A stretch of 64,000 nt of DNA from Pseudomonas putida. Its GTDB lineage: Bacteria > Pseudomonadota > Gammaproteobacteria > Pseudomonadales > Pseudomonadaceae. The notes under the pieces were generated by a model, which made no database searches, had not been told where the DNA came from, and saw only the letters and a program-made list of their open reading frames with translations. The stretch is taken from positions 310,001 through 374,000 of the forward strand of contig NZ_JAETZZ010000002.1 in assembly GCF_022627325.1 (NCBI RefSeq), written 5' to 3'. The position numbers were made by a program, and so were the translations under genes. Shown piece by piece: positions 26,669 to 35,700 of this stretch (position 1 is its first letter; every line of letters starts with the position of its first letter).

Positions 26669-27084
26669 TGCCTACCCATACCCGCATCCGCATGTTCAAC
26701 ACCAAGGCCACTTACCCTAACCAGACCCTGGACAACGACTTGTGCCAAGCCGTGCGCGCCGGCAACACCATCTATGTGCGCGGCCAGGTCGGTACCGATT
26801 TCGAGGGCCGCCTGGTAGGCCTGGGCGACCCTCGGGCGCAGGCTGAACAAGCGATGAAAAACGTCAAGCAACTGCTTGAAGAAGCAGGCTCCGACCTGTC
26901 GCACATCGTCAAGACCACCACCTACATCACCGACCCGCGCTTCCGTGAGCCGGTGTACAAAGAAGTGGGCAAGTGGCTCAAGGGCGTGTTCCCGATTTCC
27001 ACCGGGCTGGTCGTGGCGGGCTTGGCGCAGCCTGAATGGCTGATGGAAATCGATGTGATCGCGGTAGTGCCGGATCAGGCTTGA
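26668..27084 (+). CDS. RidA-family protein (imine deaminase-like)
   Basis: 138 residues. It matches the RidA/YjgF/UK114 fold: VRAGNTIYVRGQVGTD, RAQAEQAMKNVKQLLEEAGSDLSHIVKTTTYITD and WLMEIDVIAVV. The Arg that binds the substrate carboxylate in true RidA (in a Cys-x-x-R-like or V-x-R block near the end) is not evident; the C-terminus reads AQPEWLMEIDVIAVVP, so it may belong to another RidA subgroup. It is translated with the flavin monooxygenase upstream through a one-base overlap. Likely role: hydrolysing imine intermediates made by its partner. Confidence 0.85.
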   Translation: MPTHTRIRMFNTKATYPNQTLDNDLCQAVRAGNTIYVRGQVGTDFEGRLVGLGDPRAQAEQAMKNVKQLLEEAGSDLSHIVKTTTYITDPRFREPVYKEVGKWLKGVFPISTGLVVAGLAQPEWLMEIDVIAVVPDQA

Positions 27085-27122
27085 TCGAGTGAGGTGGCTG
27101 GGGCGCGCTGCGCCCCGGTCAG

Positions 27123-28034
27123 CTACATCCTGCCCAGTTCCTCGCGGCAAAACTCCACGAACAATTGCGCCGGTTTGGTCAGCTGCACCCGCTTCAACCG
27201 CGCCGCTGCCAGCCCCGACAGCGCCACCGGCTCGACGATGTCCACCGTCACCAGCTTCTGCCCGTCATAGGTGCATTCAGAATGCGGCCGGGTCACCAGC
27301 AGCGAAAACCCGAACCCCTGCCCCACCATTCCCCGCACCATCTCGATCGACGGCGAACTGAAGACAATGTTCGGCGTCAGGCCCATCTCGTTGAACAGGC
27401 TGACGAAGTAGGTTCGGCTCGGCGCCACATCCAGCAGGATCATCGGCTCCGGGCACAAGTCACGCAGTGACACCTGCGACTGGCCGGCAAAGCGGTGTTT
27501 TTCCGGCAGTAGCACGTAGGGCTTCTGAGGGGGCATCAGCGGCTCAGCCTCGATGGTGCCATCCAGGTCATGATCGTAGAGGAACGCCAGGTCGAAGGTA
27601 CCCGCCGTCAGGCCTTGGATCAGTTCCTGCTGCTCGCCGTCGCGCAGGCGGATATCGACCCCCGGGTAGCGTTCGCGAAACCCGGCGATCAGGCGTGGCA
27701 GGTACAGCGGGGCCACGGTTTCGAAGCAGCCGATGTCGATCTGCCCGGCCACCGTATCGTTGTCGGCCAGCGCGTTCTGCTCGAACTCATGGGCCATCTG
27801 CAGCAATGATTTGGTCTTGGCGTAGAAGCGTTTGCCACTGGGGGTGAGCGAAACGCCCTGGGCGTGGTGGCGGATGAACAGCTGTACACCAAAGCTTTCC
27901 TCCAGGCTCTTGATCGCTGTGGAGATGGACGGCTGGGCGATGTACAGCTGACGCGAGGCCTCGGCGACGCTGCCGGCCTCGACAGTGGTGACGAAATATT
28001 TGAGTTGTCGCAGGGTATAGGAAGCCACAGGCAC
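27123..28034 (-). CDS. LysR-type transcriptional regulator
   Basis: 303 residues. The N-terminal helix-turn-helix is clear (LRQLKYFVTTVEAGSVAEASRQLYIAQPSISTAIKSLEESFGVQLF), followed by the periplasmic-binding-like effector domain. It is convergent with the monooxygenase-RidA pair and most likely controls that group and the divergent deacetylase-DUF1028 genes. The effector is unknown. Its own upstream gap (28035-28214) shows only a short GGCGCC-GGTGGG-GGCGCC repeat near the start. Confidence 0.9.
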   Translation of the reverse strand: MPVASYTLRQLKYFVTTVEAGSVAEASRQLYIAQPSISTAIKSLEESFGVQLFIRHHAQGVSLTPSGKRFYAKTKSLLQMAHEFEQNALADNDTVAGQIDIGCFETVAPLYLPRLIAGFRERYPGVDIRLRDGEQQELIQGLTAGTFDLAFLYDHDLDGTIEAEPLMPPQKPYVLLPEKHRFAGQSQVSLRDLCPEPMILLDVAPSRTYFVSLFNEMGLTPNIVFSSPSIEMVRGMVGQGFGFSLLVTRPHSECTYDGQKLVTVDIVEPVALSGLAAARLKRVQLTKPAQLFVEFCREELGRM

Positions 28035-28214
28035 CTCTCTGGCGCCGGTGGGGGCGCCTTTGGAATTATCCTGCCACTTTACCGCGCCGCCGCAGCCAAG
28101 GGCGCCCCGAGGGTGAAGGATTTGCCTATGGCTTGAACATATTCTCGCTCTGCCACGCCTGGCTGCAAAACGTCTTTACTGAAGGGTGAACAGCCACAGG
28201 AACGGTGTGAGCCT

Positions 28215-28601
28215 ATGAAAATCGTTGTCACCAGCATCCTCGTCGACGACCAGGCCAAGGCATTGGCGTTCTACCATTACGTACTGGGGTTCGAGCCCAA
28301 GGACGACATCCCCATGGGCCAGCACCGCTGGCTCACCCTCACTTCACCCAACGAGCCCAACGGTGTTCAGCTGCTCCTGGAACCCGATGCCCACCCTGCG
28401 GCCAAGTCCTACAAGGCCGCGCTGCGCCAGGACGGTATTCCGGCAGCCTCGTTCGGCGTGCGCGACATTCAGGCCGAGTACACGCGCCTGTGCAAGGCCG
28501 GGGTGAGGTTCACCAAACAACCCACCGACCTGGGCCCGGTCACCGTCGCGGTGTTCGACGATACCTGCGGCAACCTGATCCAGATCGCTCAAAAGCATTG
28601 A
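28215..28601 (+). CDS. VOC-family (glyoxalase/bleomycin-resistance-like) protein
   Basis: 128 residues, the usual size for a single VOC protein made of two beta-alpha-beta-beta-beta modules: IVVTSILVDDQAKALAFYHYVLGFEP at the start and VAVFDDTCGNLIQIAQ at the end. Such proteins bind a divalent metal and act as isomerases, dioxygenases or antibiotic-binding proteins. The conserved Glu that would close the metal site in classical glyoxalase I is not obvious (GNLIQIAQ instead of GN-x-x-E). It is a lone gene; the function is not assigned. Confidence 0.82.
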   Translation: MKIVVTSILVDDQAKALAFYHYVLGFEPKDDIPMGQHRWLTLTSPNEPNGVQLLLEPDAHPAAKSYKAALRQDGIPAASFGVRDIQAEYTRLCKAGVRFTKQPTDLGPVTVAVFDDTCGNLIQIAQKH

Positions 28602-28677
28602 CCGCGGGCAATGGCAGGCCAAGCTGCCATTGGCTACAGTTGCCGCTATTCCCGGTGCGCCAGAACAAGGAAAACCA

Positions 28678-29247
28678 ATGCGCCACGAATTCAGCGAAGT
28701 ACTCAACGACCTGGTCGATTATTTCCTGGTCGGGGACATTCAGTTGCTTGACCGCTTCAAGCATGACAACGACCTGCCTGATGACCTGGCCAGCGAATTC
28801 ACCCACACCGACAGCGGCGACAGGGCGGTGAGCGAAGGCATCGTCATCCCCATGGCCGGGATCGACAACCTGCCCTACCACATCATCTTCACCCTGGAGG
28901 GTGATACCCCCGCCTTGCTCGAGCCCGGCAGCCGACTGAAACACCGGCGTGGCGGTTATGTGCTGCAGGTCGAAAACCGTGCGGTGATGGTGTACACCTG
29001 GCGCATCCTCCAGCACTTCACCAACAAGACGCTCGGCGACCTGCTGGCCCGCTACCAAGTGCCGGGGCGGCCGATCATCGAGCTGGACAATGGCTGGTAC
29101 GACGTCGAGGTGCTGGGCGGCGCCGTGGTGCGCGACGGGCTGTACGAACCGGCATTCGAGTTCGTGCTGAGCAAACGCTTGAGCCGTGGCCAGGCCCAGA
29201 ACGTGGATCTGGGCTATGCCTTCAGCCTGCGTGGGTATTTCGACTGA
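28678..29247 (+). CDS. Conserved hypothetical protein
   Basis: 189 residues from the ATG at 28678, preceded by AAGGA; the frame from 28630 lacks such a site. I do not recognise it. It is acidic at the N-terminus (HDNDLPDDLASEF), has no signal peptide or membrane segment, and is beta-rich in the second half (YHIIFTLEGDTPALLEPGSRLKHRRGGYVLQVENRAVMV is the densest strand region). It follows the VOC gene by 76 bases. A hairpin and the convergent transporter gene follow. It reads as a normal Pseudomonas coding sequence in base and codon use. Confidence 0.65.
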   Translation: MRHEFSEVLNDLVDYFLVGDIQLLDRFKHDNDLPDDLASEFTHTDSGDRAVSEGIVIPMAGIDNLPYHIIFTLEGDTPALLEPGSRLKHRRGGYVLQVENRAVMVYTWRILQHFTNKTLGDLLARYQVPGRPIIELDNGWYDVEVLGGAVVRDGLYEPAFEFVLSKRLSRGQAQNVDLGYAFSLRGYFD

Positions 29248-29263
29248 TTGTGTTCAGTGACCA

Positions 29264-29291
29264 CCCCATCACCGGCCAGGCGGCGATGGGG
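29264..29291. terminator. Hairpin between convergent genes
   Basis: CCCCATC-A-CCG (29264-29274), loop GCCAGG, CGG-C-GATGGGG (29281-29291): a 10-bp stem with one internal mismatch between the convergent hypothetical and transporter genes. No T-run on either side, so its strength as a terminator is uncertain. Confidence 0.45.
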
Positions 29292-29312
29292 CTTGAAAGC
29301 GCTGCATCAGGT

Positions 29313-30986
29313 TCACGTGATATCCCGGTCCTTGGTCTCTGGCAGGAAGAAAATCCCCAGCACCGCTGTCATCACCGCGATCACGATCGGGTACCACAGC
29401 CCGTAGTAGATATCCCCGGTGGCTGCCACCATGGCGAATGCCACGGTAGGAAGGAACCCACCGAACCAGCCGTTGCCGATGTGGTACGGCAGCGACATCG
29501 AGGTGTAGCGGATACGCGCCGGGAACAGCTCCACCAGCCATGCCGCGATCGGCCCATAGACCATGGTCACGTAAATCACCAGAATGGTCAGGAGCAACAG
29601 CACCATCGGGTAGTGGATCTTCGCAGGGTCGGCCTTCTCGGGGTAACCCGCCTGCTTCAAGGCGCCCGTCAGGGTTGCGGTAAACGCGTCGCTTTGGGCC
29701 TTCAGGTCAGCCGCCGCCAGGCTGCTGCCATCGAAGCTCGGGATCACCCGCTCACCGATACGGATCTGCGCCACGCTGCCCGGCTCGGCCGCTTCGTTCG
29801 TGTACGGGATCGCTCGCTTGGCCAGCAGGCTCTTGGCAATGTCGCAGGAGCTGGTGAATTTGGCCTTGCCCACCGGATCGAACTGGAACGCGCATTGATT
29901 CGGGTCGGCCATGACGACCACGGGGTTCTGCTCTTGGGCGACGAAGACGTCAGGGTTGCCGTATTCGGTCAACGCTTTGAAGATCGGGAAGTAGGTCAAG
30001 GCGGCAATGATGCAGCCTGCCATGATGATCTTCTTGCGCCCGATGCGGTCGGACAGGCTGCCGAAGAAAATGAAAAACGGCGTACCGATCAGCAACGAGC
30101 CTGCGATCAGCAGGTTGGCGGTCTGCGGGTCGATCTTCAGCGTCTGCAGAAGGAAGAACAACGCATAGAACTGCCCCGTGTACCACACCACGGCCTGGCC
30201 GGCAGTGCCGCCGAGCAGTGACATGAGCACCACCTTGAGGTTGTCCCAGCGGGCGAAGGATTCGGTCAGCGGCGCTTTCGAAGCTTTGCCTTCGGCCTTC
30301 ATCTTCATGAACACCGGCGACTCATTGAGCTGCATGCGGATATAGACCGAAATCGCCAGCAGCAGGATCGACAGCAAAAACGGGATGCGCCAGCCCCAGG
30401 CTTCGAAGGCCTCAGTGCCCATGGCCGTGCGGCAGGCCAGGATCACCAGCAACGACAGGAACAGGCCCAGCGTCGCAGTGGTCTGGATCCACGAGGTGAA
30501 GAAGCCACGCCGGCCTTTGGGCGCGTGCTCGGCCACATACGTGGCCGCCCCACCGTACTCGCCACCCAACGCCAGGCCCTGCAACAAGCGCAGGGCGATC
30601 AGAATGATCGGCGCTGCCACTCCGATCGTGGCGTAGCTGGGCAGCAGCCCGACGATCGCAGTGGACAGGCCCATGATGACGATGGTGATCAGGAACGTGT
30701 GCTTGCGCCCGATCATGTCGCCCAGGCGGCCGAACACAATGGCACCGAACGGACGCACCGCAAAGCCGGCGGCAAAGGCAAGCAAGGCGAAAATGAAGGA
30801 GGTGGTTTCATTGACCCCGGCAAAGAAGTGCTTGGCGATGATCGCCGCCAGTGAGCCATAGAGGTAGAAGTCGTACCATTCGAACACGGTACCCAAGGAG
30901 GACGCGAAGATGACCTTGCGCTCTTCCTTGGTGATGCCGCGTTGGGGCGCGCTACTGCCCGTGGATGCGCTGTCGAGAACCGCCAT
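29313..30986 (-). CDS. MFS transporter, metabolite:H+ symporter (MHS) type, with large periplasmic insertion
   Basis: 557 residues against ~430-450 for most relatives. The start EERKVIFASSLGTVFEWYDFYLYG is the MHS-family signature, and the MFS motifs GRLGDMIGRK (loop 2-3) and GSLSDRIGRKK (loop 8-9) are present. The extra length is a ~115-residue hydrophilic block at about residues 343-457, between helices 9 and 10, hence periplasmic. It contains Cys365 and Cys381, which could form a disulfide. MHS carriers import shikimate, citrate, proline/betaine or similar acids with protons. The nearby quinate-type dehydrogenase makes a hydroxy-acid plausible, but the substrate is unproven. Confidence 0.88.
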   Translation of the reverse strand: MAVLDSASTGSSAPQRGITKEERKVIFASSLGTVFEWYDFYLYGSLAAIIAKHFFAGVNETTSFIFALLAFAAGFAVRPFGAIVFGRLGDMIGRKHTFLITIVIMGLSTAIVGLLPSYATIGVAAPIILIALRLLQGLALGGEYGGAATYVAEHAPKGRRGFFTSWIQTTATLGLFLSLLVILACRTAMGTEAFEAWGWRIPFLLSILLLAISVYIRMQLNESPVFMKMKAEGKASKAPLTESFARWDNLKVVLMSLLGGTAGQAVVWYTGQFYALFFLLQTLKIDPQTANLLIAGSLLIGTPFFIFFGSLSDRIGRKKIIMAGCIIAALTYFPIFKALTEYGNPDVFVAQEQNPVVVMADPNQCAFQFDPVGKAKFTSSCDIAKSLLAKRAIPYTNEAAEPGSVAQIRIGERVIPSFDGSSLAAADLKAQSDAFTATLTGALKQAGYPEKADPAKIHYPMVLLLLTILVIYVTMVYGPIAAWLVELFPARIRYTSMSLPYHIGNGWFGGFLPTVAFAMVAATGDIYYGLWYPIVIAVMTAVLGIFFLPETKDRDIT

Positions 30987-31181
30987 GGGTTGCCTCCGGA
31001 TTGTGGTTGTCGCAGGCCGGAGTACCTCACACCCATTTCACCGTCGCACCCAGGCCTCAGGGGCTTGCTTTGGTTGCGAAGCACGACGAGGCTGACCGCC
31101 TCGGATCGCAGCAAGGTATTTCAAGCATAATCGGCTTTGCCGGGATATCCACTTTGCCAGTATTGGCGAATTCCGTTTACT

Positions 31182-31601
31182 TCAAACCCGACCCGGCACC
31201 GGGCCTTTGAGCTCGACCTGGTTGCCATCGGGATCGTAGCAATACAGCGATAACCCTTCGCCTTCGGCGCCATAGCGCACCTGGGCAGGCTCCACTGCAA
31301 CGCCTGCCGCGTGCAGGTAAGCGGTCAACGCTTTTTCATCGAATGGCGCTATACGCAAGCAGAAATGGTGCAGGTTACGCCCTTCTGCTCCCGGTGCAGC
31401 GCCACCAGGGCGGCCAAGCGGGCCATCGAGGGTGACCAGATCGATCATGGCCGTACCGGTTGCCAAATGGACCATCCCCAGGTCTTCGCGCTCCCGGCTG
31501 ACCGTGCAGCCCAACAGGTCACGGTAGAAGGCCACGCTACGCTGCAGGTCGCTGACGCGCAGCACCAGGTGGTCGATGTGCTGGATGGCGAAGGGTCTCA
31601 T
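31182..31601 (-). CDS. VOC-family dioxygenase/glyoxalase-like protein
   Basis: 139 residues from the ATG at 31601 (MRPFAIQHIDHLVLRVSDL), which follows AAGGAG. The VOC fold is clear: metal-ligand His in IDHLVLRV, a second His in RNLHHFCLRI, and the closing Glu in YDPDGNQVELKGP. All three metal ligands are therefore present, unlike in the other VOC gene of this window. Related proteins are often annotated as virulence-associated VOC or glyoxalase-like enzymes. It follows the hydrolase gene by 65 bases in the same direction and may share its transcript. Confidence 0.87.
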   Translation of the reverse strand: MRPFAIQHIDHLVLRVSDLQRSVAFYRDLLGCTVSREREDLGMVHLATGTAMIDLVTLDGPLGRPGGAAPGAEGRNLHHFCLRIAPFDEKALTAYLHAAGVAVEPAQVRYGAEGEGLSLYCYDPDGNQVELKGPVPGRV

Positions 31602-31666
31602 GCCGGCGCTCCTTGAGGCGATTGCACAGAGGTCCCGGCCACCATAGCCCAGCAAGGCCCGCCCCG

Positions 31667-32593
31667 CTACTCGTTCACCAGGCGCTGAAGCAGGCCGGCA
31701 TCATGCCGGGCCAAGGTCCGTAGCAGCTGCTCGACCACCGTTCGGTCCGGCGCGTCCAAGTGGAAGTGATGCCCACCGGGGTGCCATGACACCCTGGCTT
31801 GGCTGGGCAATGCTGCCTGGCGCTGCGCGAAAGCACCGCCCGCAAATGCCCCCTGCCTGCCCAGCATCAGGTACAGCGGGCAGCGGATCTCCCTGAGCAG
31901 GTCGCACGCCTCGCGCTCGGTCAGTGGCATCGGTTCGGGCAGCACCAGCCGGGGGTCATGACGCCAGCAGTAGCCATCGGCCAACTGCAGCAGGTCACGC
32001 ATGGCCAGCAACCGTGCGGCGTCCTCGGCCAGTTCGGCATCGATGCGCTTGCGCCGCTGCTGCAGGGCGGTTTCCAGATCGTCGAAACGGTTCCCGGCGC
32101 TGTCGGCAAAGCCGTGCAACCGGCTGCGTTGCACCATGCGCTTGAGCCGATAGGCACGGGCCAGGTGCTGCACGCGATCATCCTCGGCAACCGTGAACGG
32201 CGCCCCCATGCCGTCGAGGAAGGTCATGCTGGCGATGCCACTGGTCATGGCGGCCAGCAGCGAGGCGATGCCGGTACCCATACCGTGGGCAAGCACATGA
32301 AACCGCGCCAGCCCCAGGCTGTCGGCCACCGCCAGCATATCCTCGGCATGCTCCCACACGTAGTAACCGCTGTCGTGGCGCCGGTGATCGGAGCGGCCGT
32401 GACCGACCAGGTCAGGGGCGACCACGAAGCAACCCTCGAGCAACGGGCCCAGTCGCTCGAACGAGGCGGCATTGTCCAACCAGCCGTGCAACGCCAGCAC
32501 CGGTATCCCGTCTTCGGCGCCCCACGTGCGTACCGCTATTTCGATACCGTCGAGGTCAAGCAGGTGATCCTTGGGACTGCATAGCGAACGCAT
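31667..32593 (-). CDS. Alpha/beta-hydrolase
   Basis: 308 residues from the ATG at 32593 (MRSLCSPKDHLLDLDGIEI); a longer frame to 32710 is not supported. It has the oxyanion-hole block ALHGWLDNAASFERL and VVAPDLVGHGRSDHR, and the final catalytic His in SWHPGGHHFHLD. The nucleophile elbow usually reads G-x-S-x-G; here the matching stretch is VLAHGMGTGIASLL, with Gly-Met-Gly in place of the Ser. The normal Ser nucleophile therefore appears to be missing, so activity should not be assumed. It is divergent from the large NEL toxin gene. Confidence 0.82.
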   Translation of the reverse strand: MRSLCSPKDHLLDLDGIEIAVRTWGAEDGIPVLALHGWLDNAASFERLGPLLEGCFVVAPDLVGHGRSDHRRHDSGYYVWEHAEDMLAVADSLGLARFHVLAHGMGTGIASLLAAMTSGIASMTFLDGMGAPFTVAEDDRVQHLARAYRLKRMVQRSRLHGFADSAGNRFDDLETALQQRRKRIDAELAEDAARLLAMRDLLQLADGYCWRHDPRLVLPEPMPLTEREACDLLREIRCPLYLMLGRQGAFAGGAFAQRQAALPSQARVSWHPGGHHFHLDAPDRTVVEQLLRTLARHDAGLLQRLVNE

Positions 32594-32777
32594 CGCACTC
32601 TCCTTCGCTGAACACTGGCGCCATGCCTTCACCCCACCATCTCGCAGCGTGGCCTGCCTTGCTGGCCTCTTACCGACCCATGCATGCACGAGACCGACCC
32701 TTGCGGGCAACTATCTACCGCACGGCCGTTTCGCCAGCGGTGTCGACTACCGCCTCCACAGATACGAGGCTCATGCC

Positions 32778-35700
32778 ATGCCCAACACGATTGCCCTGCA
32801 CCACGACCTGATCACCGAGGCCCTGCCCCCATGGGCCCGCACCCTGCATCCCACACATGCCAGAGGCATCGTGCAACGCGCACGCGCGCCCTACATGGAC
32901 GAGAATAGCGCGCCTTACAGCTGGTATGCGACCGCGCTGCCAGCGCATCGTGAGCAGTTGCGCACGCTTATCAGGCACCGTGACACCTGCATTACCCAAC
33001 TGAGCAACGCACTTGTCGGTTTCAAGGACATCACTGCGTTCTGCAGCCCACTGCTGAGCCGCCGGCTGGGGCTCAACGTGGCCGTGGACAAGGCCCAGTA
33101 CAACTTTCAGCCCTTCGAGACGGTCATCAATTACGGGCCGGGCCCCGGCAGCCTGGACGTACCCTGGGATGGGCAACTGCAGGAAGAGGCCTTCGTCACC
33201 CGCCCCGTAGGCCCTCGCCAACCCCGCAGCTTGCTCGAAGCCGCCCTGCACAACTTCGAAAGCGCCGAACAAGTCGGGCCTTACAGCGATCTGACCTGCG
33301 CGCCCGATGACGACACGCCGCTGGCCGGTTTGTCCGCGGTGCAATTCGCGGGGCACTGCCGGGATCTTAACCTTGGGCAGCAATACCAGGACCACCTGCA
33401 GGCTATCTATGAGGGCCCGTTCAAGGGGCAGATCAGTCAGCTGTCGATGCGGGCCAGCCAGGAAGAACTGCGCGTGCAGGCCTACATTGCCTGGCTCAAA
33501 GGCCTGCTGAGCTCAGAAGGCCTTGCCGCGATCAGCGAGCTGTGCAATGGCGTACCTCACCCCGTTTACGACGGCCATCCCCTGCACAGTTGGCGTTTGA
33601 GCCTGCTCGACGTTCCGTTGCACGAGATGCTGTTCATCGGCGCCGATACGCCAGGTGCAATCACCCCCTGCATCGTCTACCTCCCAGGCGACAGCGAGCA
33701 CCCAGTGCGCGAATACCCCTCCCGTCAGGCTGCTGCCAAGTATTTCCGACAGCGCCTGGTGCACAGCACCTTCCGCCAAACCGTGATCGGGCTCGCCTAT
33801 AGGCGCGATCAGCCCAGGCTGGCGGGCAGGCTACGGGACGCACTGTTCGAGACCGATGAGCAAGGCAGGCAACGGCCACGCACCTCGCCCAACTTCCACG
33901 TCGTGCCATCGCAAACACGAGCCGAGTTGTGGCCCACCCTTTACCGTGCCCACCTCGACCGCCTCAAGGCCGACGCCAGAGTCCTGGCGGTCCCCACAGC
34001 CGATGTCGACGCCGAGGTTCATCAGAGACACCTGCGGTACTGGCTGGAGATAGGCATGAACGTGCTGAACATCGCCGCGTTCTTCGTGCCCGGCCTGAAC
34101 GCGGTAATGACCGGCGTGTTCGCTTATCAACTGATGGATTCGGTATTCACCGGTTTTGAGGCCTGGGAAGAAGGTGACACCGCGCAAGCACTGGCCCAGG
34201 TTGAATCGTTGGTCATCAATGCTGCCGCGATCGCAGGTTTTGCCGGCGCAGCCAAGGCCATCAAAGCGTCAGGTTTCGTCGATGCCATGCAAGCGGTATG
34301 GCATGAAGACCGTCTGCAACTGTGGCACCCGGACATGGGCCCCTATGCCAGTCCGGTCACGCTGCCAACAGAAGGCCAGCCCGATGCGATCGGGCATTAC
34401 GAGCTCGAGGGCAAACGCTACGTCGTGCTGGAAGGCACGGCCTACGAGACGTTCCAGGGCCCTGACCAGCAATGGCGCATCCGCCACCCCAGCGCCCCAA
34501 CCGCCTACGCGCCACTGCTACACCACCAGGGTGACGGGCGCTGGCTACTGGCCCACGAGCAGCCTGTGCAATGGGATGACACGCAGGTGCTGCAGCGCCT
34601 TGGCCTCACGAGCCGGGGGCTCGACAGCGGCGAGCTGATCACGGCGATGCGCAGTACCGGTGCAGACGCCAGTGTGCTGCGCCGCATGCATGCCAAAGGG
34701 CTGCGCCCCCCGGCCTTGCTGGAAGACATGCTGCTGCGCCTACGCCTGGACAATGAGGTGCAGAGCCTGATCCACCGTGTGCGCAACGGCCTTTCAATGG
34801 CTGCCCACAAGAACTTCGCGCTGCCGGAACTGCTGCGCTTGCCAGGTTGGCCGCAAGATCACGTGCTGAAGGTATTCACCGGCCCCGAACCTTGGGGCGA
34901 TGTGGTGCGCTATGGCGCGCCCGACACCCCTGGCCAGGTGGAAATCAGCTTGACCCGCACGGACCTGGAGAATGGTCAATTGGGCCACGCCGTGGTCGCA
35001 CAGCTGGACGAGCGACACGTGCGTGCCATGCTCGGCGACCTGCCCTTGCAGCAGTGGGCCGCGGCCCTGAACGCCAGGCTGGGCGACCAGCTGCAAAGCC
35101 AGCGCGAGGCGATTTACCACAGTATGCTGAACTACCATGCCCAGCCGGCCAGTGAAGCGGCACAACCATTGCGCAAGCAATTCCCCGGTGTGCCACCCAG
35201 TGCCCTGGAAGAGATCGTCCAGGCGGCCAGCCATACCGAACGTGCACGCCTGGCAACCGGACGTGTGCCGTTACGCTTAGCCGAAGAAGCGCGGCAGTTG
35301 CAAGCCCGCACCCGGCTGGACCGCGCCATCATCGGTCTGTACCGCCCGCACCTGGCCAACAGCGATAGCCAGCGGTTGATCGAAGGCCTGCGTAGCCAGC
35401 ATCCGCAGGCAAGCGCCGCGCAACTGCTTGAACTTGCCTTCGCCAACCGCGAACACTGCGCTGCGCTGATTGGCCAGCAGCCAATCAAGCCTGGCTATCG
35501 TTCACCTTTGCGCCTTGCGGCCGGCCGTATTGGCTACCCGCTCAGTGGCCGCGGCGCCGGGCGCGCAGTGCAACGCCTGGGCGCGCTCTTTCCTGAGCTC
35601 GACCAAAGAGCGCTCAGGGCGCTGCAGTCCGAACTGGCAGAGGCGGGCAACCTGGGTACACAGATCAGCCGGCTGGAAGCCGAGCAACGGACCTTGCGCC

